A DNA stretch of 64,000 bases, from NCBI RefSeq assembly GCF_004353925.1, contig NZ_SMOK01000019.1, positions 1 to 64,000 on the forward strand, written 5' to 3'. Shown here piece by piece: positions 56,791 to 64,000 of the stretch (its first letter is position 1; the number at the start of each line of letters is the position of its first letter). The position numbers were made by a program, and so were the translations under genes. The notes under the pieces were generated by a model, which was not told the origin of the DNA, did no database searches, and worked only from the letters and a program-made list of their open reading frames with translations. Origin of the DNA: Pseudomonas sp. H9. GTDB taxonomy: Bacteria; Pseudomonadota; Gammaproteobacteria; Pseudomonadales; Pseudomonadaceae.

Positions 56791-57915
56791 TCACTTACGC
56801 GCTTTGAGCACCACAAACTTCGGCGTTGCAGCCACCTGCTCAACCCCCCGGAACAGCCGCGCCAGCTTGCTGTGATAACCCAGATGACGGTTACCGACGA
56901 TATATAGCGCTCCACCAACCACCAGCGCCTCGCGGGCCTGTTGGAACATGCGCCAGGCGAGAAAGTCGCCAACCACTTGTTGTTGATGGAAGGGGGGATT
57001 GCACAGCACCACGTCAAGCGACTGTGCCGGCTGCCCTGCCAGACCATCGTCGGCCCGCACGCAGACTTCACGGTCGCCCAGCGCCGCCCGCCAATTCTCC
57101 AGCGCCGATTGGGTCGCCATGTACGACTCATCGACCAGGGTGTAGTGCGCTTGCGGATTCTTCAGTGCGCTGACTATGGCCAACACACCGTTACCGCAAC
57201 CAAGGTCGGCAACCCGAGCGCTGCCCAGGTTAGCGGGCAAGTGCGGCAGGAAGGCGCGGGTACCAATGTCCAGGCCTTCGCGGCAGAACACGTTGGCATG
57301 GTTGAGCAACTCCAGGCGTGGTGTGTCCAGTTGGTAGCGGCTGGGGTAGGGGGAGGTGAATGTGTTCTTGTTTTGTGCGGTGGCAATCAGCAGACGGGCT
57401 TTTTTCCGTGCAAGCGATGCCTGGACCGGGCCAATGTATTTTTCCAGCAGATCACCGGCGGCGCGCGGCAGGTGCTTGATCATTGCTCCGGCTATCACTT
57501 GGGCGCCGGGGGCGAGATGGCCTTGCAGGCGAATCAGTTGTTCTTCGAGCAAGGCCAGGGTCTTGGGCACGCGCACCAGCACACGGTCAAACGGACCTTG
57601 CCAGTGGCTGCTGGCAGGAATGAACGGTAGCGCATCAAAGGCCTGACCATTACGCACCAGGTTTTTTTCCAGTGCCAGGCGGGCCAGGTGCGAGTCGCCG
57701 CTGCTGCTGACCTGTACATGGCCGCTCAAGCTGATGGCCAGGGCTCCAAAGCTGTCGTTGAGCACCAGGACACGGGCGGCGGAAGCTGGCGACTGTTCAG
57801 CCAAGTGTTCAAGCAGGTACTCGTCGGCAGCATCGAACGCTTGCAGGGGGTCGTTGGCTTGCTCGGGCTGGCGGCGCAGGTCGAGTTCGGCAAAAGGGCT
57901 GGTCAACAAGGGCAT
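56791..57915 (-). CDS. rlmG: 23S rRNA (guanine-1835-N2)-methyltransferase
   Basis: The 374-residue enzyme has an N-terminal RlmG/RlmC-type domain and a C-terminal SAM methyltransferase. RVADLGCGNGVLAIVSALKN binds SAM and VVLCNPPFHQQ is the N-methyltransferase catalytic motif. It makes m2G1835 in 23S rRNA. Single gene. Length normal for the family. Confidence 0.92.
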   Translation of the reverse strand: MPLLTSPFAELDLRRQPEQANDPLQAFDAADEYLLEHLAEQSPASAARVLVLNDSFGALAISLSGHVQVSSSGDSHLARLALEKNLVRNGQAFDALPFIPASSHWQGPFDRVLVRVPKTLALLEEQLIRLQGHLAPGAQVIAGAMIKHLPRAAGDLLEKYIGPVQASLARKKARLLIATAQNKNTFTSPYPSRYQLDTPRLELLNHANVFCREGLDIGTRAFLPHLPANLGSARVADLGCGNGVLAIVSALKNPQAHYTLVDESYMATQSALENWRAALGDREVCVRADDGLAGQPAQSLDVVLCNPPFHQQQVVGDFLAWRMFQQAREALVVGGALYIVGNRHLGYHSKLARLFRGVEQVAATPKFVVLKARK

Positions 57916-58002
57916 GGCTTAAGGCTCTGGGGCAGGGGCACGCGGCACCATTAGCCACGCATTACAAAGGGTGGATTCTACAGGGCTTTGAGTGGCAGGG
58001 GG

Positions 58003-58704
58003 TTAATCTAGAAGGCCGTACTTGGCGGCAATTGCAATGGCACCGGCTTTGTTGCTGCAGTCGAGTTTGGTTATGACGCTGCGAATGTGAAAGTTCACTG
58101 TGCTTTGCGACAAGGTGAGAATGCAGGAAATGTCGGCTGCGGTCTTGCCGGCGGCGGACCATTTCAGCACTTCGGTTTCACGGGCAGAGAGTCGCTTGGA
58201 AGGAGGGGGCGGCTGTCGGTTGAGTATCAGCGTGTGTAACAGATTACACAGCCACATGACTTGTCCAGCGGCTTTGTGAAACTCACGGGTTTCGATGGCG
58301 TTGTGACTGCGCGCCACGCTCAGGATGCTTTCGTTGTGACGCAGGTCGTGAGCTGATTGACTCCAGCCATAACGAAGCCCGTTGCGTTGAGCATGCTCCC
58401 AGAACTCGGGCGTCTCTCGGAAAACCTCATCCTGCCAGAGAAGGGGCAGCATTGATTCCCGGCAATGGGCGACGGTCGGGTCGATGCTCAGGTAATTACA
58501 GCGCTGATAATGCTCATTCCAGGCAGCGGGGTAGTTGTTGTACGTCTTGAGCTGGCCATTCTGCGCCGTTGCGGGAGTGCGTAAGGTGTAGGAAAAATAT
58601 TCCATGCCCAATTGTGTAGCCAGGGAGGCCACTATCTCGAACATCCGTTGTTCATCCGTTTCGCAGCTTAATTGTTGCAGCTGCTCCTGATTCCAATCGC
58701 GCAT
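58003..58704 (-). CDS. ppoR: LuxR solo regulator, PpoR-like
   Basis: GGGAGGTG precedes the ATG. The 233-residue protein has an autoinducer-binding domain (YNNYPAAWNEHYQRCNYLSI, then DPTVAHCRESMLPLLWQD) with the conserved W, Y, D, P, W, G positions, and a C-terminal LuxR HTH (LSARETEVLKWSAAGKTAAD). No luxI is nearby. P. putida has a solo called PpoR next to rlmG and fpr in the same order. Likely binds acyl-homoserine lactones made by others or elsewhere. Confidence 0.85.
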   Translation of the reverse strand: MRDWNQEQLQQLSCETDEQRMFEIVASLATQLGMEYFSYTLRTPATAQNGQLKTYNNYPAAWNEHYQRCNYLSIDPTVAHCRESMLPLLWQDEVFRETPEFWEHAQRNGLRYGWSQSAHDLRHNESILSVARSHNAIETREFHKAAGQVMWLCNLLHTLILNRQPPPPSKRLSARETEVLKWSAAGKTAADISCILTLSQSTVNFHIRSVITKLDCSNKAGAIAIAAKYGLLD

Positions 58705-58935
58705 GGCGTTTCACCTCCCTGTGACGTGTATCCGGGCTCCAACATGCTGCAAGGCAGTGTAGAAAATACCCGAGCACTTTGCTGAGTTTTTTGGTAACAA
58801 GCCGCGGCCTCTGATCCCAAATTGCTCTTTGACAGGTTGGTGCGCTTGAACTTGTGGTGATGCCACTACAATCCGGCGGTGTTTATCCTGACGCGTTTAG
58901 GCGACACTGGGCGCATCTGTTCTTTGGAGTAAGCC

Positions 58936-59712
58936 ATGACTGCCAGCGCTGAAAAGTTCACCCGCCAGACGTTACTCGACGTCCAGCCGCTGACCCCCAG
59001 CCTGTTCAGCTTGCGTGTCACGCGTGACCCGGGCTTTCGTTTCCGCTCCGGCCAGTTTGCGCGCCTGGGTGTCACCAAGGCCGATGGCAGTGTGGTCTGG
59101 CGCGCTTACTCAATGGTGTCGGCGCCGCATGACGAACACCTGGATTTTTTCTCGATTGTGGTGCCAGGCGGGGAGTTCACCAGTGAGCTGAGCCGACTGA
59201 AGGAAGGCGACAGCTTGTTGATTGATCGTCAGGCCTTCGGTTTTCTGACCCTGGATCGCTTTGCCGACGGGCGGGACCTGTGGTTGTTGGCCACGGGCAC
59301 CGGCATCGCGCCGTTCGTCTCGATTTTGCAGGATTTTGAAGCCTGGCAGCGTTTCGAGTCGATCAAGCTGGTGTATTCGGTACGGGAAGCCAGAGAACTG
59401 GCCTACCTGGACTTGATTGCTGGTCTTGAGCAACGTGAGTACCTGGCTGAATTCGCCGGCAAGCTTCAGTTCATCCCCGTGGTGACGCGTGAGCATTATC
59501 CGGGGGCGCTCAATGAGCGCATTACCACCCTGATCGAAAACGGTGAGCTTGAGCGCGCCGCAGGTTTGGCGCTGACACCGGAGCACTCGCGGGTGATGCT
59601 CTGTGGTAACCCGCAGATGATTGACGACACGCGCCAAGTGCTCAAGCAACGCGGGCTGAACCTGAGCTTGACTCGCCGCCCAGGGCAGGTGGCAGTGGAA
59701 AATTACTGGTAA
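58936..59712 (+). CDS. fpr: Ferredoxin/flavodoxin-NADP reductase
   Basis: GGAG precedes the ATG. The 258-residue FAD protein has RAYSMVSAPHDE for FAD binding and LLATGTGIAPFVSIL for NADP. It ends in ENYW, like the E. coli-type (subclass II) reductases, rather than the longer tail of the FprA type. This points to the second reductase of Pseudomonas (often called FprB). Confidence 0.92.
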   Translation: MTASAEKFTRQTLLDVQPLTPSLFSLRVTRDPGFRFRSGQFARLGVTKADGSVVWRAYSMVSAPHDEHLDFFSIVVPGGEFTSELSRLKEGDSLLIDRQAFGFLTLDRFADGRDLWLLATGTGIAPFVSILQDFEAWQRFESIKLVYSVREARELAYLDLIAGLEQREYLAEFAGKLQFIPVVTREHYPGALNERITTLIENGELERAAGLALTPEHSRVMLCGNPQMIDDTRQVLKQRGLNLSLTRRPGQVAVENYW

Positions 59713-59726
59713 GTCGGTAGTGCAGT

Positions 59727-59757
59727 AAAAAAACGGCGCCTTCTAGCGCCGTTTTTG
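59727..59757. terminator. Bidirectional terminator between fpr and mscL
   Basis: AAACGGCGC (59731-59739) and GCGCCGTTT (59746-59754) form a stem with A-run before and T-run after, so it can stop transcripts from both convergent genes. Confidence 0.92.
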
Positions 59758-59765
59758 CTATGGAT

Positions 59766-60179
59766 TCAGGGCTGCCGATTTTGCGCCTTGAGCAAATCGC
59801 GAATCTCGGTGAGCAGGACTTCTTCTTTGGTTGGCGCAGGTGGCGCTTCAGGCGCCGCTGCCTCTTCGCGCTTGAGGCGGTTGATGACCTTGACGCCCAT
59901 GAAAATCGCGAAGGCGACAATCACGAAGTCCAGTACGGTCTGGATGAACTTGCCGTAGGCCAGGACCACCGCCGGTATTTCACCTTCAGCCGCCTTGAGG
60001 GTGATCGCCAAGTCACTGAAGTCCACACCACCGATCAGCAGGCCGATAGGCGGCATGATCACGTCGCCTACAAAGGATGAAACGATTTTGCCAAAGGCGG
60101 CGCCGATGATGATACCGACGGCCATGTCGACCACATTCCCTTTGACCGCGAAGGCCTTGAATTCACTGAGCACGCCCAT
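59766..60179 (-). CDS. mscL: Large-conductance mechanosensitive channel
   Basis: AAGGAA precedes the ATG. The 137-residue protein begins [20 protein letters not shown] and has the pore helix [20 protein letters not shown], then a second membrane helix and a charged C-terminal bundle. It opens under membrane tension to release solutes. Confidence 0.96.
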   Translation of the reverse strand: MGVLSEFKAFAVKGNVVDMAVGIIIGAAFGKIVSSFVGDVIMPPIGLLIGGVDFSDLAITLKAAEGEIPAVVLAYGKFIQTVLDFVIVAFAIFMGVKVINRLKREEAAAPEAPPAPTKEEVLLTEIRDLLKAQNRQP

Positions 60180-60353
60180 GGTTTATTCCTTGTAACAGAT
60201 GAGTTTGGTCAAACCAGTGTAATTCAGCTACGCGCTTCATGCTCTGCGCTGCTGCTTTAGCCTGCAGTTATATCGAATAGTTTTGTGGTTTTCAGTGGCG
60301 GCCGTTGCCATCGAGGTCGGCTATCATGCTCACTTTTTCCGAGGACCGTCCCT

Positions 60354-61721
60354 ATGGCCAAGGCCAAGCGCATGTACGGCTGCACTGAGTGCGGCGCGAC
60401 CTTTCCGAAATGGGCCGGGCAGTGCGGCGAATGCGGGGCCTGGAACACCTTGGTCGAAACCGTGCTGGAGAGCGGAGGCGCTGCGCCGCCCAGTGGACGC
60501 ACCGGCTGGGCCGGCCAGCAGGCTCAGATCAAGACCCTGGCCGAAGTCAGTGTCGAAGAAATTCCACGCTTCACCACTGCCAGCGCCGAACTGGACAGGG
60601 TGTTGGGTGGCGGCCTGGTCGACGGCTCGGTGGTGCTGATTGGCGGTGACCCTGGCATCGGCAAATCGACCATTCTGTTGCAGACCTTGTGCGCTATCGC
60701 CACGCGCATGCCCGCACTGTATGTCACCGGCGAAGAGTCCCAGCAGCAGGTAGCGATGCGCGCACGCCGCTTGGGTTTGCCCCAGGATCAATTGCGGGTG
60801 ATGACCGAAACCTGCATCGAGGCAATCATCGCCACTGCGCGAGTGGAGAAACCCAAGGTCATGGTGATCGATTCGATCCAGACCATCTTCACCGAGCAAT
60901 TGCAGTCGGCACCCGGCGGCGTATCCCAGGTGCGTGAAAGTGCTGCATTGCTGGTGCGTTATGCCAAGCAGAGCGGCACGGCAATCTTCCTCGTTGGCCA
61001 CGTGACCAAAGAAGGCGCGCTGGCAGGCCCGCGGGTACTGGAGCACATGGTCGATACTGTTTTGTATTTCGAAGGCGAGTCAGATGGCCGCTTGCGACTG
61101 CTGCGCGCGGTGAAAAACCGTTTCGGTGCGGTCAACGAGTTAGGTGTCTTCGGCATGACCGACCGGGGTCTGAAAGAAGTTTCCAACCCTTCGGCGATCT
61201 TCCTGACGCGTGCGCAGGAAGAGGTACCCGGCAGTGTGGTGATGGCCACCTGGGAAGGCACCCGCCCCATGCTGGTCGAGGTGCAGGCGTTGGTTGACGA
61301 CAGCCACTTGTCCAATCCACGCCGGGTGACCCTGGGCCTGGATCAGAACCGCCTGGCCATGCTCCTGGCTGTGCTGCATCGCCACGGCGGCATTCCGACT
61401 CACGATCAGGACGTGTTCCTCAACGTTGTGGGCGGGGTCAAGGTGCTGGAGACCGCGTCTGATCTGGCGCTGATGGCAGCGATCATGTCCAGCTTGCGCA
61501 ACCGCCCGCTGGACAACGGCCTGTTGGTGTTCGGTGAGGTTGGGCTGTCGGGCGAGGTGCGCCCGGTACCCAGTGGTCAGGAGCGCCTGAAAGAGGCGGC
61601 CAAGCATGGTTTCAAACGCGCCATCGTGCCCAAAGGCAATGCCCCCAAGGAAGCACCGGCAGGGCTTCAGATAATTGCCGTAACGCGCCTGGAACAAGCC
61701 CTGGATGCACTGTTCGAATAA
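60354..61721 (+). CDS. radA: DNA repair protein RadA
   Basis: Started at MAKAKRMYGCTECG (60354), giving the usual 455 residues. A four-cysteine zinc finger (CTECG...CGECG), Walker A GGDPGIGKST with Lys104, the RadA motif KNRFGAVNE and a C-terminal Lon-like domain are all present. It helps process recombination intermediates. Confidence 0.96.
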   Translation: MAKAKRMYGCTECGATFPKWAGQCGECGAWNTLVETVLESGGAAPPSGRTGWAGQQAQIKTLAEVSVEEIPRFTTASAELDRVLGGGLVDGSVVLIGGDPGIGKSTILLQTLCAIATRMPALYVTGEESQQQVAMRARRLGLPQDQLRVMTETCIEAIIATARVEKPKVMVIDSIQTIFTEQLQSAPGGVSQVRESAALLVRYAKQSGTAIFLVGHVTKEGALAGPRVLEHMVDTVLYFEGESDGRLRLLRAVKNRFGAVNELGVFGMTDRGLKEVSNPSAIFLTRAQEEVPGSVVMATWEGTRPMLVEVQALVDDSHLSNPRRVTLGLDQNRLAMLLAVLHRHGGIPTHDQDVFLNVVGGVKVLETASDLALMAAIMSSLRNRPLDNGLLVFGEVGLSGEVRPVPSGQERLKEAAKHGFKRAIVPKGNAPKEAPAGLQIIAVTRLEQALDALFE

Positions 61722-61741
61722 TTCTTGCCCTGAAATAAAAA

Positions 61742-61770
61742 GGGCCGGTGCATACACGCCGGCCCGTTCT
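61742..61770 (+). terminator. Terminator after radA
   Basis: GGGCCGG (61742-61748) pairs with CCGGCCC (61759-61765), followed by GTTCTTAT. Weak T-run but a strong stem. Confidence 0.7.
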
Positions 61771-61810
61771 TATCGCTTGTAGCTTTTAGCTTGTAGCTTG
61801 TGACTACCGC

Positions 61811-63331
61811 TCAATGCTCCGAGACAGCGGCGCGTCGTGTCGGCGGTTCTCCGTGTTCACCTTCGCCCATCACCGGAACTTCCTTGCCTTCGGCGTTGAA
61901 CAGCTTGCCATCTTCGAAGTAATCGCCGTCACGCAGGGCGGAGATATCCGAGTAGTGAATGGTGCGTTCGTAGGCGGCAGCGAAGACCGATTGCTGATCC
62001 GAGTTGCCAGCGGTGAAATGGTTGAACACCAGGTTCAGGACAATCGCCATAATCGCTGCCGAGCTGATGCCGGAGTGGAAGATGGTCTCGAACCAGTTAG
62101 GGAACTGCGCGTAGAAGTTAGGTGCGGCGATCGGGATCATGCCAAAGCCCAGCGAAGCAGCGACGATGATCAGGTTGACGTTGTTCTTGTAGCTGACCTT
62201 GGACAGGGTACGGATACCGCTGGCGGCCACGGTGCCGAACAGCACAATACCAGCGCCACCGAGTACCGAAGTTGGAACGGCGGCAATGACGCGACCCATG
62301 ATCGGCAGCAGGCCGAGTACCACCAGAATCACACCACCGGTTGCCACCACGTAACGGCTCTTGACCCCGGTCACGGCTACCAGGCCGACGTTCTGGGCAA
62401 AGGCGCTCTGGGTGAAGGAACCGAAGATCGGCGCCAGGATGCTGGACGCCATGTCGGCGCGCAGGCCGTTGCCCAGACGCTTGGAGTCGACTTTGGTGTC
62501 GATGATCTCACCCACGGCGAGGATGTCTGCCGAGGTTTCTACCAGGGTCACCATGATCACGATGCACATCGACAAGATGGCAGCGATGTGGAAGGTCGGC
62601 ATGCCGAAGTGGAAAGGGGTCGGCATAGCAATCAGCGGGCCGTCGAGGACTTTGCTGAAGTCAGCCATGCCCAGCGACCAGGCGATCAGGGTGCCGATGA
62701 CCATGGCCAGCAGAATCGACAGACGTGAGATGGCAGCGCTGCCCAGTTTGCTCAGCAGCAGCACGATCGCGAAGGTCAGTGCGGCCAGACCAATGTTGGC
62801 CATGCTGCCGAAGTCAGGCGCTTTGCTGTTACCGCCCATCACCCAGCGTGCCGCAACTGGCATCAGGGTCAGGCCGATGGTGGTGATGACGATGCCCGTG
62901 ACCAGCGGCGGGAAGAACTTGGTGATCCGCGAGAACACCGGTGTGATCAGAAAGCCGATCAGCGATGCGGCCATGACCGCGCCCAATACGCCGGGCAAAC
63001 CACCACCGCCTTCACTGCTGAGGATCGCGCCCATGGTCGCGACACCGGCAAACGAGACCCCTTGCACCAGCGGCAGCTGGCAGCCAAACCACGGCAGGCC
63101 GAGAGTTTGAAGCAGGGTTGCCAAACCACCGGCAAACAACGAAGCAGCAATCAACAGGCCAATGTCCGCCGACGTCAGGCCGGCTGCCTGGCCGAGAATC
63201 AGCGGCACGGCGACGATACCGCCGTACATGGTCAGAACATGTTGCAGGCCGTACGCCAGGTTTGCACCTAGGCCCAGGTTCTCGTCTTCAGGACGTGACG
63301 CTGAAGACGTGCTAGAGGAGGACGTATTCAT
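61811..63331 (-). CDS. Uracil/xanthine permease (NCS2 family)
   Basis: Started at MNTSSSSTSSASRPED (63331); the frame continues to 63493 through the promoter region. The 506-residue protein has about 14 membrane segments, with AYGLQHVLTMYGGIVAVPLI and AQNVGLVAVTGVKSR as family motifs. Xanthine or uric acid is likely given the candidate GntR-type operator upstream, but the substrate is not settled. Confidence 0.88.
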   Translation of the reverse strand: MNTSSSSTSSASRPEDENLGLGANLAYGLQHVLTMYGGIVAVPLILGQAAGLTSADIGLLIAASLFAGGLATLLQTLGLPWFGCQLPLVQGVSFAGVATMGAILSSEGGGGLPGVLGAVMAASLIGFLITPVFSRITKFFPPLVTGIVITTIGLTLMPVAARWVMGGNSKAPDFGSMANIGLAALTFAIVLLLSKLGSAAISRLSILLAMVIGTLIAWSLGMADFSKVLDGPLIAMPTPFHFGMPTFHIAAILSMCIVIMVTLVETSADILAVGEIIDTKVDSKRLGNGLRADMASSILAPIFGSFTQSAFAQNVGLVAVTGVKSRYVVATGGVILVVLGLLPIMGRVIAAVPTSVLGGAGIVLFGTVAASGIRTLSKVSYKNNVNLIIVAASLGFGMIPIAAPNFYAQFPNWFETIFHSGISSAAIMAIVLNLVFNHFTAGNSDQQSVFAAAYERTIHYSDISALRDGDYFEDGKLFNAEGKEVPVMGEGEHGEPPTRRAAVSEH

Positions 63332-63372
63332 GGGGCGGGGTCTCTGTTTTATTGTTGTGGCGCTACTGTAGA

Positions 63373-63439
63373 CAAGTCCTACATCTGAACGCCAGAACAA
63401 TTGTATACAATTTTTTGATCGTCGTAGGAACAGTCCTAC
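63373..63439. promoter_or_regulatory. Operator cluster upstream of the NCS2 permease
   Basis: AATTGTATACAATT (63399-63412) is a perfect 14-bp palindrome containing TTGTATACAA, a site type of GntR-family regulators. GTAGGA-ACAG-TCCTAC (63424-63439) is another palindrome. CAAGTCCTAC near 63373-63382 repeats part of it. Confidence 0.6.
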
Positions 63440-63595
63440 TAAGGTCTTGGGGCAAGGGTTGGATGCAGTTTCTGTTCCATCAGGCGAACGCAAGTACCAC
63501 AGGGCCTCTTGCAGGCACTGTGGTCTTGTGGGGGAAAGCTGTCTGACTGGACAGGAAAGAAAGCGAGGGCCGAGTAGTTAGGAAGCTAAGAGTTC

Positions 63596-63961
63596 CTAAA
63601 CTTCGATCAGTTCGTGGAACTCACGCTCCAGTTCGGTGCGATCCGCCAGGTTCAGCTCTATAAGGCGGCACAAATGTTCAAGCGAGTGCAGATCAATGTG
63701 CTGGCAGATAAACCCAAGCTGCTGCTCATCCACATGCCGCAATTGCACCTGCATTTGCACTTCGGCATCCGTGTTCAGGTGAATCACCGCATCGAACAAC
63801 TGCTCAGGATCGGCATCCCAGGGTTCGGGGGATTCGATCAATATGCCTTTCAGGGAGATGTCCAGCAGGTTGACTGGCCAGCGCTGTTCGCCCTGCACCA
63901 GTTCGGTGGGGGCATCGAAGGGAACACGTTTGAAGCGTCGACGTTCAGGATGGTCGCTCAT
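63596..63961 (-). CDS. PilZ-domain c-di-GMP-binding protein
   Basis: GGAG precedes the ATG. The 121-residue protein has the PilZ motifs RRRFKRV (RxxxR type) and DISLKG (D/NxSxxG), so c-di-GMP binding is likely. It may respond to c-di-GMP from cyclases such as YfiN, though no link is seen. Last complete gene in the window. Confidence 0.88.
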   Translation of the reverse strand: MSDHPERRRFKRVPFDAPTELVQGEQRWPVNLLDISLKGILIESPEPWDADPEQLFDAVIHLNTDAEVQMQVQLRHVDEQQLGFICQHIDLHSLEHLCRLIELNLADRTELEREFHELIEV

Positions 63962-64000
63962 GATCGGGCACTCCGGGGTTCTACCTGACTATAGCTCAGC

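Noticed and set aside
61770..61802. Tandem TAGCTT-like repeats after radA
   Set aside because: Only a few imperfect copies; probably decayed terminator-flanking sequence.

Overview
The window looks like a chromosome segment of a Pseudomonas of the P. putida group. The evidence is the Pseudomonas-type 23S/5S rRNA end, the GC-rich codon use, the many copies of a REP element with the core GCGGGCTTGCCCCGC, and a gene order recCBD - yfiRNB - LysR/mmsAB - mdaB - ggt - MCP - pcaHG - cioAB - rlmG - luxR solo - fpr - mscL - radA. From memory this order matches the P. putida chromosome. The species was not computed.

Layout. 1-510: 3' end of an rRNA operon, its terminator and REPs. 564-9798: recCBD, an overlapping operon for double-strand-break repair. 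9912-12259: yfiRNB, a c-di-GMP signalling module. 12347-24377: a mobile island of about 12 kb. 24245-27751: LysR regulator and mmsAB (valine catabolism). 27840-33932: cupin, two LysR genes, TauE/SafE permease, ABM protein, mdaB, ggt. 34004-38541: chemoreceptor, zinc metallopeptidase and pcaHG. 38604-48291: a catabolic block with an FAD dehydrogenase, IclR regulator, TIM-barrel enzyme, two transporters, quiC-type dehydroshikimate dehydratase, TetR regulator and a shikimate/quinate dehydrogenase. It plausibly feeds hydroaromatic acids into protocatechuate, which PcaHG cleaves. 48451-63961: housekeeping genes, including trmA, two nucleobase permeases, cioAB with a 51-residue partner, rlmG, a ppoR-like LuxR solo, fpr, mscL, radA and a PilZ protein.

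The island is the most interesting part. It sits in the 3' end of the LysR gene next to mmsA. A 136-bp remnant of that 3' end lies beside yfiB, and the island supplies a replacement 3' end, so the regulator stays intact. The two junctions share 45 identical bases around an inverted repeat, and both ends carry the same pair of 10-bp repeats at 12-bp spacing, which look like integrase arm sites. The island encodes a tyrosine integrase, small unknown proteins with a short zinc-finger protein, an HTH protein behind a structured leader, a run of about ten different palindromes including two CTGT-N8-ACAG sites, a lipoprotein and a secreted protein, an XRE regulator, a 402-residue protein with an R-x4-H (HEPN-like) motif, a serine recombinase, an Abi_C/HEPN-type protein, and a two-gene CBASS (CD-NTase plus 4TM effector). 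I read it as a small integrative, possibly satellite-like, element carrying anti-phage cargo. No structural phage gene, relaxase or primase was recognised.

Starts were re-chosen where a Shine-Dalgarno sequence, overlap or family length argued for an internal codon. All family names come from motifs and recall, not from searches.
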